A stretch of 64,000 nt of DNA, taken from NCBI GenBank assembly GCA_028868515.1, contig JAGWUI010000001.1, forward strand, positions 124,001-188,000. Direction: 5' to 3'. The notes under the pieces are model-generated. The model saw nothing but the letters and a program-made list of their open reading frames with translations, searched no databases and was not told the origin of the DNA. The translations under genes and the position numbers were made by a program. The stretch comes from Gammaproteobacteria bacterium (GTDB lineage: Bacteria; Pseudomonadota; Gammaproteobacteria; Pseudomonadales; Moraxellaceae). Shown here piece after piece: positions 11,101-18,619 of this stretch. How positions within the stretch are numbered: position 1 is the stretch's first letter; each line of letters begins with the position of its first letter.

Positions 11101-11282
11101 TGGTTACAGCACTCGGATTACTGCCTTTAGCGATTGGTAGTGGTGAACCCGGACGTGAAATTGAAGGGCCAATGGCGATCGTGATTCTTGGAGGTTTAAT
11201 AACATCTACCACTTTGAATTTATTGGTTCTACCAAGCCTTGCTTTGCGCTTTGCACGCTTTCAAACTCATTCAGAGGAGTAA
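8178..11282 (+). CDS. RND efflux pump inner-membrane subunit (CusA/CzcA-type heavy metal family)
   Basis: A 1034-residue RND permease with two homologous halves, each with a periplasmic porter loop and a block of membrane helices. The N-terminus resembles metal pumps (QARYDVFPEFAPPQVVIQTE). TM4 carries two adjacent acids (IGLLVDDAVITVEN) rather than the CzcA pattern DFG...DGAV, so substrate class is not settled by this helix. It belongs to a six-gene operon with a metal-type two-component system and a CDF-like protein, which favours a metal cation. The start overlaps the adaptor stop by one base. It would export cations from periplasm or cytoplasm using the proton gradient. Confidence 0.88.
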   Translation: MADIQTGFLAGIIRHALRYRTVVLILALLLIVWGVFDLGQARYDVFPEFAPPQVVIQTESPGLPPEAVESLVSQPLENALNGVEGLATLRSNSIQGLSVITATFDAGSDIYRDRQAVAERLSAASSQLPTGVSAPLMTPLTSSTSTLLVIGLLSDQRSLMDVRTLADWTVKQRLLAVPGVAKVSVFGGDVREFQIQIDPTRLLRYGVSVTEVLDAARKATGVRGAGFIDNSNQRLTLRSEGQAINSAALAKTVLRRDHGASLSIGDVATVIEASEPPIGAASFAGKPAVQLMISEQYGANTLEVTRRVEAAIAELTPLLEREQVQLKPIFRPADFIEHATGNVTQSLLLGSILVVIILALFLANVRTALISLSAIPLSLLTATLVLKGMNQSLNTMTLGGLSIAIGLLVDDAVITVENIFKRLRENRESASQRSAFNVILMATLEVRSAVVYATLAIGLVFLPVLGLSGLAGRLFSPLALSYLIATLASLVVALTVTPALCLMLLPQASTHATETHFEKRLKAAYAKALGFIEKHFQPIIVGLIILLLLTLAAIPFFGGGFIPELKEGHFIVHMSAVPGTSLAESERVGQRIATTLLKLPEVKHVAQRVGRAEAADDTWGTHYSEIDVELKPLSGKQAEAAQEHLHQILTAFPGINFSIKPFLTERIEETLSGYTAAVAINLYGDNLDQIDAKAAEIASVLKRLHGATDIQIQSPQGTPELVTELNRDALLQSGIAPTDALDVLSAGLEGNTVGQVYDGNKVIPVSVILSPENRRSPDDIKRLPITNASGEVVPLGNVIQLYEHSGRYVVLHNGARRVQTITANVMGRDVASFVAEAQQRLATVKLPSGSYLVFAGAAEEQARSTRVLLMQSAGAGIGLIILLSMFMGSSRNLILVLVNLPFALIGGVLAVLASGGLMTLGGLVGFITLFGITLRNSVMLLSRYEQLYFEGQVWNWHTAWMGAQERLIPILMTALVTALGLLPLAIGSGEPGREIEGPMAIVILGGLITSTTLNLLVLPSLALRFARFQTHSEE

Positions 11283-11285
11283 CTC

Positions 11286-11888
11286 ATGAAAAACGAGACT
11301 TCAGCATTAACTCGGTCTTCTGACAAAGCGTTGCGCAAAGTCATACTCACCGTTTTGCTGCTCAACTTGGCTTATTTCTTTATCGAATTTGCGGTTGCCC
11401 AGTATATTGGATCCGTATCGCTTTTTGCTGATAGCATCGATTTTTTAGAAGATGCCTCCATCAACTTTCTGATCTTGATTGCGTTAGGCTGGTCTTTAAA
11501 AGGTCGAGCTAGAGTTGGACAATTTCTTGCCCTTGTCCTATTCGTACCCGTATCAGCACTCCTTTGGACAGCTTGGCAGAAGTTTCACTCCCCCTTGGCT
11601 CCAGAACCTTGGTTCTTGTCAATCACAGGCATGGGTGCACTGATCATTAATGCTTTCTGCGCACTCCTGCTTAGTAAATATCGTCACCATAGTGGCAGCC
11701 TGACTCGTGCAGCATTTTTATCGGCTCGTAATGATGTAATGGCCAACATTGCGATTATCCTTGCTGGTGTAATCACCTTGTATTGGCGATCAGGTTGGCC
11801 AGATCTCATCGTTGGGCTTGCCATTGCTTGTATGAATATCGATGCCGCGAAGGAAATATGGGAAGCAGCTAGTAAAGAAAAACTTTAA
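11286..11888 (+). CDS. Short CDF-like cation transporter
   Basis: A 200-residue membrane protein with about six helices that resembles cation diffusion facilitators but lacks their cytoplasmic C-terminal domain. TM2 reads FADSIDFLED, giving an Asp-x3-Asp pair in place of the usual His-x3-Asp. TM5 reads SARNDVMAN, where the typical His is Ser while the Asp is kept. These changes suggest altered metal selectivity or a non-transport role. A strong ribosome site (GAGGAG) lies between the pump stop and this start, 3 bp downstream, so it is the last gene of the efflux operon. Confidence 0.75.
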   Translation: MKNETSALTRSSDKALRKVILTVLLLNLAYFFIEFAVAQYIGSVSLFADSIDFLEDASINFLILIALGWSLKGRARVGQFLALVLFVPVSALLWTAWQKFHSPLAPEPWFLSITGMGALIINAFCALLLSKYRHHSGSLTRAAFLSARNDVMANIAIILAGVITLYWRSGWPDLIVGLAIACMNIDAAKEIWEAASKEKL

Positions 11889-11990
11889 TAGCAATTGCTG
11901 AAAATAAATTATATAAATCATGTCTACGACAAATAGTGTTGGCTCTTACCCGCACTTGCTAATAAGATGATATGCATAGACAAATTTATA

Positions 11991-12212
11991 CTAGAGAACA
12001 TTAAATTTCATTTTCTCATAATCGAATGATTTCCAAATTAAATAGGTACACAAGAACCAAAGTAACATAGAAACGATACATAAAGGACGCCATATTGCGA
12101 AAGAATCAATTCCGATCATGAGCATTACAATGACCATAATTACTCCACCTAAAGTGAAATAGAGGCTCGGCTGGGATTCGTGTAAAATTCCGCAAAAATA
12201 GATATAACCCAT
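11991..12212 (-). CDS. Small two-helix membrane protein, unknown
   Basis: A 73-residue protein with two hydrophobic helices (about residues 20-35 and 43-61) and a charged C-terminus (KSFDYEKMKFNVL). It begins 9 bp after the transposase stop on the same strand, so it may be cotranscribed with the Tn3-family genes or be a passenger between transposase and element end. I do not recognise a family. Together with the 100 bp on its left, this gap shows no GGGG-type Tn3 terminus that I can support. Moderate confidence that it is a gene, from length, membrane pattern and position. Confidence 0.45.
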   Translation of the reverse strand: MGYIYFCGILHESQPSLYFTLGGVIMVIVMLMIGIDSFAIWRPLCIVSMLLWFLCTYLIWKSFDYEKMKFNVL

Positions 12213-12221
12213 TGATTTATA

Positions 12222-15185
12222 TTATAAGATACGTATTTTGTAATTCATAGGTGGGACTTTTTGATCTAAATTTAACGTGTAATCACCATAACGATTAATG
12301 TGTTCTGTGCGATATGGTGCTAACCCTGCCAAAATATCTTCATTGATCGGAACGCCCTCTTCCTGCATTTTTTTCAACTCTCCAGTCATGGCTTCGACGT
12401 TGTGTAAGATTGCTAAATTGGCAACCAACTGATTATATTTAACAACTTTACGCTGTTCATGGCGTACATTTTCGGCAATTACTCCCTGATTACCGAAAAA
12501 TAGCCACTTAATAAACTGATTAAATTCTTCGCTTTTGTTGGTAGCAGCATTGATGGTTTTACGCAAATCAACATCACCTATATATTTCAATAAAAATTCA
12601 GTTCGCACCACTCGACCTAGTTCGCGAAAAGCAAAATACAATTTGTTTTTGCGACTCGCTGTTCCAAGACGGCGCAATATGGTTGATGGTGTAATTTTTC
12701 CAGCTTTGATTGATAAAGCAATTCTGAGCATATCTGGCAAATGAGTTTCAATGAGTTCCCAATTGACCGCTTCATTAAACAATCCGTTGATATGTTCATA
12801 TCGCACACCGCGATCAGGTTTAAAGAACACTAATTTTTTCAGATTACGAATCCGTGGCATTAGGTTAATACCCAGCAGATAAGCCAATCCAAATACTGGC
12901 GCACTTTGTGCATGCGTGTCACCATGCAAGGTGTCTGGCTGAATATCGGATTCATTCTTAATCAAACCATCAAGAATATAAATCGCTTCGTATACGCCGC
13001 ATGGAATGAAGTGGCTAAATAACGCAATGTACATATCAGAGACATGGTAGTAGCCTATACCGCCGTATCCGCCATAGCGAATATGGTACTCAGACAACAG
13101 GTTTTGTTCGTACATATTCCATTTTGTACCATCAGCGGAAGCACTTTTACCTGTACCCCAGTATTTAGGTAACAAAAACTTGTTGTACGCATTGATGACC
13201 TGAACAATAGCTTTCTCCAAGCGTTCTTCAGTCATATGATGCAGATTAAGCCAAGCAACTTGTTTTCGACTAATTCCTTTCACGGAACGAGCGGTTTGCG
13301 TTGGGCCTAAGTTACAGCCATAACAGAACAATGTTGTAACAAAACGCTTACGCGGATCGTCAATTTTAGCCTCAAATCCAGAGAGTGGACCAAATTGTTT
13401 ATGAAGATCCAACCAGCCTTCTGTTTCCACTAAAATATCAAGGATATTCTTCTCAGGTAATCGAGAAGTTAACTGTTTGTCCACATAATCAAGAGTAGAT
13501 GGTTTCGTATCAGCATGATGCTTACGCAAAATAAGTTCGGTACCATTTAAGTCAACATGCTCATTTTTTGGAAAACCTTGATCAACACGCGAAGCCGTAT
13601 CAGATAACCAAGTTTTCAATCCCTCAACAAATGCTTTTGGTTCGGTTGAAATATTTAACATTTCACCGTATTCAGCGACTTGAGTTTGATACGTTTCCCA
13701 GTCTACTAATTGATCTCTGTAATCACTATATTGATCGCTATTCGCCACATAAAGGTCACCTGATTGCAATTCACGCATAGTTTCGGTCAGAACACATAGC
13801 TCAAAATACTTACGATTTACTTCAACGACTGCACCAGATCGTTGACCTGTCACTAATTTTCGCCACTTCTCTGGAATCCATTTAAGAGTGATATCCGTTC
13901 CAGTAAGGGGCAACCATAGTTTATGGCTTTGTCGATGAGCAAGGACAAAATGAATCGCATTAATTAATGATAAATCTGCGGAGGTTGACTTTAGGTCAAG
14001 TAAACTCAAACAGTTGAGTAAAAGTGGCCTCTGAATTTGATAAGGTAAAACCATAAATGGTAAATAGTTGTTGCCTGCGTATGCCATGTGCTCTTCGCAC
14101 TCCGCTAAGAGGAGTGCTGGTTCACTATGCATAGCCGCTGCAACACGTTGACCGCGCTCTTGATCAGATTCGCCTTCTTGAAAAGCTTCTAATACATCAC
14201 GTAATTGCGAGACAAGTTTTTCTGCGCGTTTTTGATGTTCTAAATAATACTGCTGTAGTTTTTCTTCAGCGCCAGAATGTAGTTTTCGTAACTTACGAAC
14301 AAACATCTCAACCGCATCATCAAGGACTCGACTCAACTGGGTATGAAATAAAATGACCATCAGCGCATAACGCTTATTTTTCTGAGTACTCCTTAAATCA
14401 CCCGCTTCCAGTGCTCGGGCTTCATGCATATATTGGTTACGTTTAACCACTGGAATATGAGTCACTTTAGGAAGATCAATTGAATACGTTTTCAACCAAG
14501 CAACATGATCCAGATATTGCCGAACTTCAGTATTAGTAGGCTTCTTAGGTTCTTGTTTTAACTGTTGCCAACCACTGAGTTTTTGGTCAGATGCTACAAT
14601 AAGCAGCGCATCAAACTGGGCGATCATTTGCGGAGAAAGTGTATCCGTCAAACTACTAAAATAGCGCTCATTGACTTGATTGCGAATACGCTGTGCGCTC
14701 CGATTTAAAGTACTAAAGGCTGGTAGCTCAAAGCGCTGACGTATCAGCTCTTCGATAATGACATTGATGATATCCGCTAATTCTTGTTTGGTTTGTGCAG
14801 CTAGAGTTGCAGCCTGCTCTGTGGCAGCAGATGTTTCTGAGGAAATTGGTTTAATGTTTAAGTAAGATCGAATCGCTTCCATAGAGCGCTGCCGAAAATC
14901 AGATTTTTCTTCAACAATTAAGTCACGCATGGGTATTATTCGTAGCTCTAACTCTTTGTTAAGAAAAGATATGATTGCAGGTGGTATTTCGGTCAACATC
15001 GGAAAGTATCCAAGCCGTTGTACAGACTTGAATAAGATAATTAAATAGAGCTTTGCTGGAGCTTTACGAGTCATACCTTTTACGAATTTGAGCTCTTCAG
15101 CTGTCGGCGTGTAAACGTCGTGAAGTTCACGTGAGGTTAATTCTTGTTTAAAGCGTGGGTAAGCTGTTTCATGAATGCTGGTCAC
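12222..15185 (-). CDS. tnpA: Tn3-family transposase TnpA
   Basis: A 987-residue DDE transposase of normal Tn3-family length. The N-terminal DUF4158-like region (YPRFKQELTSRELHDVYTPT) is followed by a long helical section and the catalytic C-terminal domain. Likely catalytic residues are Asp685 (SADGTKW), Asp756 (LHGDTHAQS) and Glu882 (NKSEEFNQF); the spacing fits Tn3/Tn4430. It performs replicative transposition between 38-bp-type inverted repeats. The partner tyrosine recombinase is 37 bp upstream on the same strand, as in TnpI-type (Tn4430-like) elements. The open reading frame looks intact, but I found no matching terminal repeats, so the element limits are unknown. Confidence 0.95.
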   Translation of the reverse strand: MTSIHETAYPRFKQELTSRELHDVYTPTAEELKFVKGMTRKAPAKLYLIILFKSVQRLGYFPMLTEIPPAIISFLNKELELRIIPMRDLIVEEKSDFRQRSMEAIRSYLNIKPISSETSAATEQAATLAAQTKQELADIINVIIEELIRQRFELPAFSTLNRSAQRIRNQVNERYFSSLTDTLSPQMIAQFDALLIVASDQKLSGWQQLKQEPKKPTNTEVRQYLDHVAWLKTYSIDLPKVTHIPVVKRNQYMHEARALEAGDLRSTQKNKRYALMVILFHTQLSRVLDDAVEMFVRKLRKLHSGAEEKLQQYYLEHQKRAEKLVSQLRDVLEAFQEGESDQERGQRVAAAMHSEPALLLAECEEHMAYAGNNYLPFMVLPYQIQRPLLLNCLSLLDLKSTSADLSLINAIHFVLAHRQSHKLWLPLTGTDITLKWIPEKWRKLVTGQRSGAVVEVNRKYFELCVLTETMRELQSGDLYVANSDQYSDYRDQLVDWETYQTQVAEYGEMLNISTEPKAFVEGLKTWLSDTASRVDQGFPKNEHVDLNGTELILRKHHADTKPSTLDYVDKQLTSRLPEKNILDILVETEGWLDLHKQFGPLSGFEAKIDDPRKRFVTTLFCYGCNLGPTQTARSVKGISRKQVAWLNLHHMTEERLEKAIVQVINAYNKFLLPKYWGTGKSASADGTKWNMYEQNLLSEYHIRYGGYGGIGYYHVSDMYIALFSHFIPCGVYEAIYILDGLIKNESDIQPDTLHGDTHAQSAPVFGLAYLLGINLMPRIRNLKKLVFFKPDRGVRYEHINGLFNEAVNWELIETHLPDMLRIALSIKAGKITPSTILRRLGTASRKNKLYFAFRELGRVVRTEFLLKYIGDVDLRKTINAATNKSEEFNQFIKWLFFGNQGVIAENVRHEQRKVVKYNQLVANLAILHNVEAMTGELKKMQEEGVPINEDILAGLAPYRTEHINRYGDYTLNLDQKVPPMNYKIRIL

Positions 15186-15222
15186 GCTTTATTTTCTCTT
15201 ATCTGGGAAAGGTTTATACAAA

Positions 15223-16185
15223 CTATATTTGAGTAATCAACTGCACAGGTGGCATCAACATTGACTCAATACGATGCTGCGAAAACGGATCTACACTGTC
15301 AAGATAACGCATTGCTGAATTTATATTTTTCCAACCTACATATTCCATCAGCATCTTTAAATCCCAGCCGTTGGACGTTGCCCAATTTGCAAAACCTCGG
15401 CGTAATGAATGTGCGCTATAAAGCATAGGTGAATCAATCTTTGCTTGTGTAAACAATGATCGTAGTAATGGAATAAGACTATCTTCATGTAGACGATTTT
15501 GACCGATATGCCCCCATTGGTTCACAGAGCGAAACACAGCACCATTTGTTAAGCCACTGGCTTTAATCCAGTCGATATATGCAGTAACGGGGCATAATTG
15601 AGACAATGCAGGTGCTTTAAAACGAGTGCCTTTAAGTTGTCGATCACCTTTGGTTTGTGGAAAAAAACAGGTCATTCCTTCACTGGGTACAACTTCAATA
15701 TGTTCCACCTGCAACCGCGTCAACTCGTCACCACGGAATCCTCGCCAAAACCCCAGTAATAGTATGGCTTTATTTCGCGTATGTCTTAATTCATCACCTT
15801 TTCTGGTTGTGTTTCTGGCATATTCAATAGACTGATCAAGCCACGCTACAACTTGCTTTAACTGTTCAATTTGAAAAGGCTTTGCTCGCTTTTCTTGCGA
15901 AGGATGAAGTGTTTGGATGCCACGAAATACCTTACGCACAACTGGTGCTTTTGTGGGATCAGGAAATCCTTGATCAATATGCCACTGAGCCAATGCAGCC
16001 AGTCGTTGTCTTAATGTGTTGATTGAATATAATTCAGCTTGATCAACTAAATAACGAGCAACACCATCGGCAGTTGCAGGTAGAAATCCGCCCCATTCAA
16101 TTTCAAAATGTCGAATAGCTGATTGATAACTGCGACGAGTATTATCACGAGTCGCAGCATGAAGATATTGATCTAGTTTAGTCAC
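15223..16185 (-). CDS. TnpI-like tyrosine recombinase (cointegrate resolvase)
   Basis: A 320-residue phage-type integrase with an N-terminal SAM-like core-binding domain and a C-terminal catalytic domain. Visible catalytic residues: Arg151 (GFRGDEL), Lys180 (QTKGDR), His259 and Arg262 (HSLRRGF), Trp285 at the second His position (EYVGWKN) and nucleophile Tyr294 (AMRYLDS). It sits directly upstream of tnpA on the same strand, the arrangement used by Tn3-family elements that resolve cointegrates with a tyrosine recombinase. The resolution site normally precedes this gene, but here the cydB stop is only 19 bp away, so the site is missing, moved, or inside cydB. Confidence 0.85.
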   Translation of the reverse strand: MTKLDQYLHAATRDNTRRSYQSAIRHFEIEWGGFLPATADGVARYLVDQAELYSINTLRQRLAALAQWHIDQGFPDPTKAPVVRKVFRGIQTLHPSQEKRAKPFQIEQLKQVVAWLDQSIEYARNTTRKGDELRHTRNKAILLLGFWRGFRGDELTRLQVEHIEVVPSEGMTCFFPQTKGDRQLKGTRFKAPALSQLCPVTAYIDWIKASGLTNGAVFRSVNQWGHIGQNRLHEDSLIPLLRSLFTQAKIDSPMLYSAHSLRRGFANWATSNGWDLKMLMEYVGWKNINSAMRYLDSVDPFSQHRIESMLMPPVQLITQI

Positions 16186-16204
16186 AAAGGTTGCACCTAA
16201 TTAT

Positions 16205-17200
16205 TTATCCATAAGTCAATTCCCTGACTTTTCCTCGAAATACCCAAAAGGCGAAAATGGTATAGGTAAAAATTGCAGGGATTGCTACTATAGCCCCAAT
16301 CAGAATGACATTTAGCGCGGCTGTTGAACTAGCAGCTTCCCAAACTGTCATCTGACCAATAATTGCATAAGGATACAAGCTATAGGCTAAGCCCAGTGCC
16401 CCCATTAACAATGAACCCACCAGCAATACAAAAGGCAGCCAACAGAGATCTTTGCGTATTCGTTGCATATTCAGCGCCCAACGTAATGCAATCAAAGCGG
16501 CGCCTGTAGATAGAGGGATTGGCAGCAAGCCGATGAATTGTGGCAACGCAAACCAGCGATCTCTTACGACTGAGCTGACCCAAGGTGTTGCAAGTGAAAT
16601 CATAATCATCCCAATGACCACAGGCAGCCATGCGATTTTTGCCCAGAGCATGGCTTTGCTTTGCAGTTCCCCTTCAGTTTTAATCAGCAACCAGCATGCG
16701 CCGAGCAATGTATAGGTTGCAGGCACTGCCAATGCGATTGCACAGGTAAACATGGTAAATTGCCAGCCTTCAGCAAACCCAGTAACATAACGACCCAACA
16801 TCCAACCTTGTGTGGCAGACGCTACACTAGAACCGAATATAAAGGCATAGTTCCAAGCCAACTGGTGTTGGGCACGAGCTTTGACCCGAAAGTCAAATGC
16901 CACACCACGCAATATCAAGCCGATCAACATAAATGCGACTGGAAGATATAAATTCCCCAAAATAATGCTATTGGCCTTTGGAAACGCAACAAGTAATATG
17001 CCAATACCAAGTACCAACCAAGTCTCATTCGCATCCCAAAATGGCCCGATAGAGGCCACCATAATGTTACGCTCTTCCGTATTAGCGCGGTGCATTAGCA
17101 TGCCAACACCTAAGTCAAAACCATCGAGTACGACATAAATAAATAGGGCAAAACCAAGTAAGCCCATAAAAATCAATGGAACAATTTGTGCCCAAGTCAT
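16205..17200 (-). CDS. cydB: Cytochrome bd ubiquinol oxidase subunit II
   Basis: A 331-residue multi-helix membrane protein with the subunit II N-terminal signature (FIYVVLDGFDLGVGML, then FWDANETWLVLGIGILLVAFP). It partners the haem-carrying subunit I; its start overlaps the cydA stop by 4 bp. The length matches CioB-type proteins. No cydX-like small gene follows: after the stop there are 19 bp and then the transposon recombinase. Cytochrome bd oxidases of this type resist cyanide and sulfide, so the pair fits the neighbouring sulfide-oxidation genes as a terminal oxidase that keeps working while sulfide is present. Confidence 0.93.
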   Translation of the reverse strand: MTWAQIVPLIFMGLLGFALFIYVVLDGFDLGVGMLMHRANTEERNIMVASIGPFWDANETWLVLGIGILLVAFPKANSIILGNLYLPVAFMLIGLILRGVAFDFRVKARAQHQLAWNYAFIFGSSVASATQGWMLGRYVTGFAEGWQFTMFTCAIALAVPATYTLLGACWLLIKTEGELQSKAMLWAKIAWLPVVIGMIMISLATPWVSSVVRDRWFALPQFIGLLPIPLSTGAALIALRWALNMQRIRKDLCWLPFVLLVGSLLMGALGLAYSLYPYAIIGQMTVWEAASSTAALNVILIGAIVAIPAIFTYTIFAFWVFRGKVRELTYG

Positions 17201-18603
17201 TTTGGCTCTCCCAATGATGGTTGTACAGTCCCATCTAGCCCTTCTTTAGCAACGATAGCCATTGCTTCACCTGAACTCGGTGCTGGGTCACTTTCTGCTT
17301 TTGCAGGGTGCTCAGCCATATATTTGAGTACCGTGACATAAGAGATAATTAAAACAACATAGGTCACTGCATACATGGTTAAGGTAAAAGCAATGTTGGC
17401 TGGTGCGGTATGGGTCACAATTTCACTGATTTTGATCAGTCCATGGACGATCCAAGGCTGGCGACCAATCTCGGTGACGTACCATCCTGCAAGCGTTGCA
17501 AACCAACCCATAAAGGTCATTCCAGCAAGTCCGTAAAGAAAATAACGAGGCAGTGAATGCAAATCACCTTTCACTCTGCGCAACTGATAAACACCAAACC
17601 AACTCACGACCAACATGAGCATGCCAATGCCGACCATAATACGAAAGCCAAAAAACAACGGTGCGACTGGCGGATGTATAGGAAACTCATTTAAGCCTTT
17701 CAGCGTCCCATTCCATTCATGCAGTAAAATGAGCGAGGCGCCATGTGGTACTTCAAGTGCATAGTCATTGCTCTTCGTCGTTGCGTTGGGAATAGCAAAT
17801 CCAACCAATGGCGCACCCACTTCGGTATGCCAAACTGCTTCAATCGCCGCGATCTTTTCTGGTTGATGCTCAAGGGTGTTGAGACCATGCTGATCACCTA
17901 CAAAAATCTGAATGGGAATTAAAATAGCGGCTAGGATTAGCCCCGTTTTGAGTACCTTGGGCGTTGCATCATCATCTGTTGTCTTGATAATTTGCCATGC
18001 ACTTAGACCACAGAGTAAAAAGGAAACAGTCAAAAATGATGCTGTGACCATGTGCACAAATCGGTAAGGAAACGAGGGATTGAAAATGACCTGAAGCCAA
18101 CTTACCACATGGTAAATCCCCTGAGCATCAACACTATAACCTTGTGGCGTTTGCATCCACGAGTTTAGTGCCAGAATCCAAAAAGCGGATAATGTTGTAC
18201 CAAATGCCACCATAAATGTAGCAAACAGATGAACACGCTCACTCACGCGGTTATGCCCAAAGAGCATGACCCCCAAGAATGTCGCTTCCAAGAAAAATGC
18301 TGTCAACACTTCATAACCAAGCAATGGACCTGCAATATCTCCCACACGTTCCATAAAACCTGGCCAATTGGTGCCAAACTGAAAACTCATTGTAATGCCA
18401 CTCACAACCCCCAGAGCAAAGGTCAGTGCGAACACCTTAGTCCAGAAGCGGTAGGCGTTCAGCCATGGCAGAAGTCGAGTTTTCATCCAGCGAATGCGAA
18501 AAAAGAGTAGCACCCAACATAAGGCTATAGATATGGTGGGAAACAGAATGTGAAAACTCATATTCAGCGCAAACTGAATCCGACTCAGAATTAAAGCTTC
18601 CAT
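17197..18603 (-). CDS. cydA: Cytochrome bd ubiquinol oxidase subunit I, short Q-loop (CioA type)
   Basis: A 468-residue subunit I. Visible landmarks are the N-terminal haem b595 His region (LSRIQFALNMSFHILFP), the GxxxGxxxE-type quinol/haem region (LEATFLGVMLFG) and the quinol-binding loop beginning GDQHGLNTLEHQPEKIAA. The loop is short, as in cyanide-insensitive oxidases of the CioA group. It catalyses quinol oxidation and reduction of oxygen to water without pumping protons. It is 16 bp downstream of the RND gene on the same strand and could be read as part of the same transcript as the sulfide regulator and RND genes. Confidence 0.93.
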   Translation of the reverse strand: MEALILSRIQFALNMSFHILFPTISIALCWVLLFFRIRWMKTRLLPWLNAYRFWTKVFALTFALGVVSGITMSFQFGTNWPGFMERVGDIAGPLLGYEVLTAFFLEATFLGVMLFGHNRVSERVHLFATFMVAFGTTLSAFWILALNSWMQTPQGYSVDAQGIYHVVSWLQVIFNPSFPYRFVHMVTASFLTVSFLLCGLSAWQIIKTTDDDATPKVLKTGLILAAILIPIQIFVGDQHGLNTLEHQPEKIAAIEAVWHTEVGAPLVGFAIPNATTKSNDYALEVPHGASLILLHEWNGTLKGLNEFPIHPPVAPLFFGFRIMVGIGMLMLVVSWFGVYQLRRVKGDLHSLPRYFLYGLAGMTFMGWFATLAGWYVTEIGRQPWIVHGLIKISEIVTHTAPANIAFTLTMYAVTYVVLIISYVTVLKYMAEHPAKAESDPAPSSGEAMAIVAKEGLDGTVQPSLGEPK

Positions 18604-18619
18604 TACAAACCCCTTACCA

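Noticed and set aside
11888-12222. Terminal inverted repeat of the Tn3-family element near GCACTTGCTAATAAG (11952-11966)
   Set aside because: The end resembles the inner TAAG of Tn3-type repeats, but there is no GGGG outer end and I found no second copy in the window.
18229-18510. Plus-strand frames over cydA, cydB and the RND genes
   Set aside because: All are antisense shadows of clearly identified genes.
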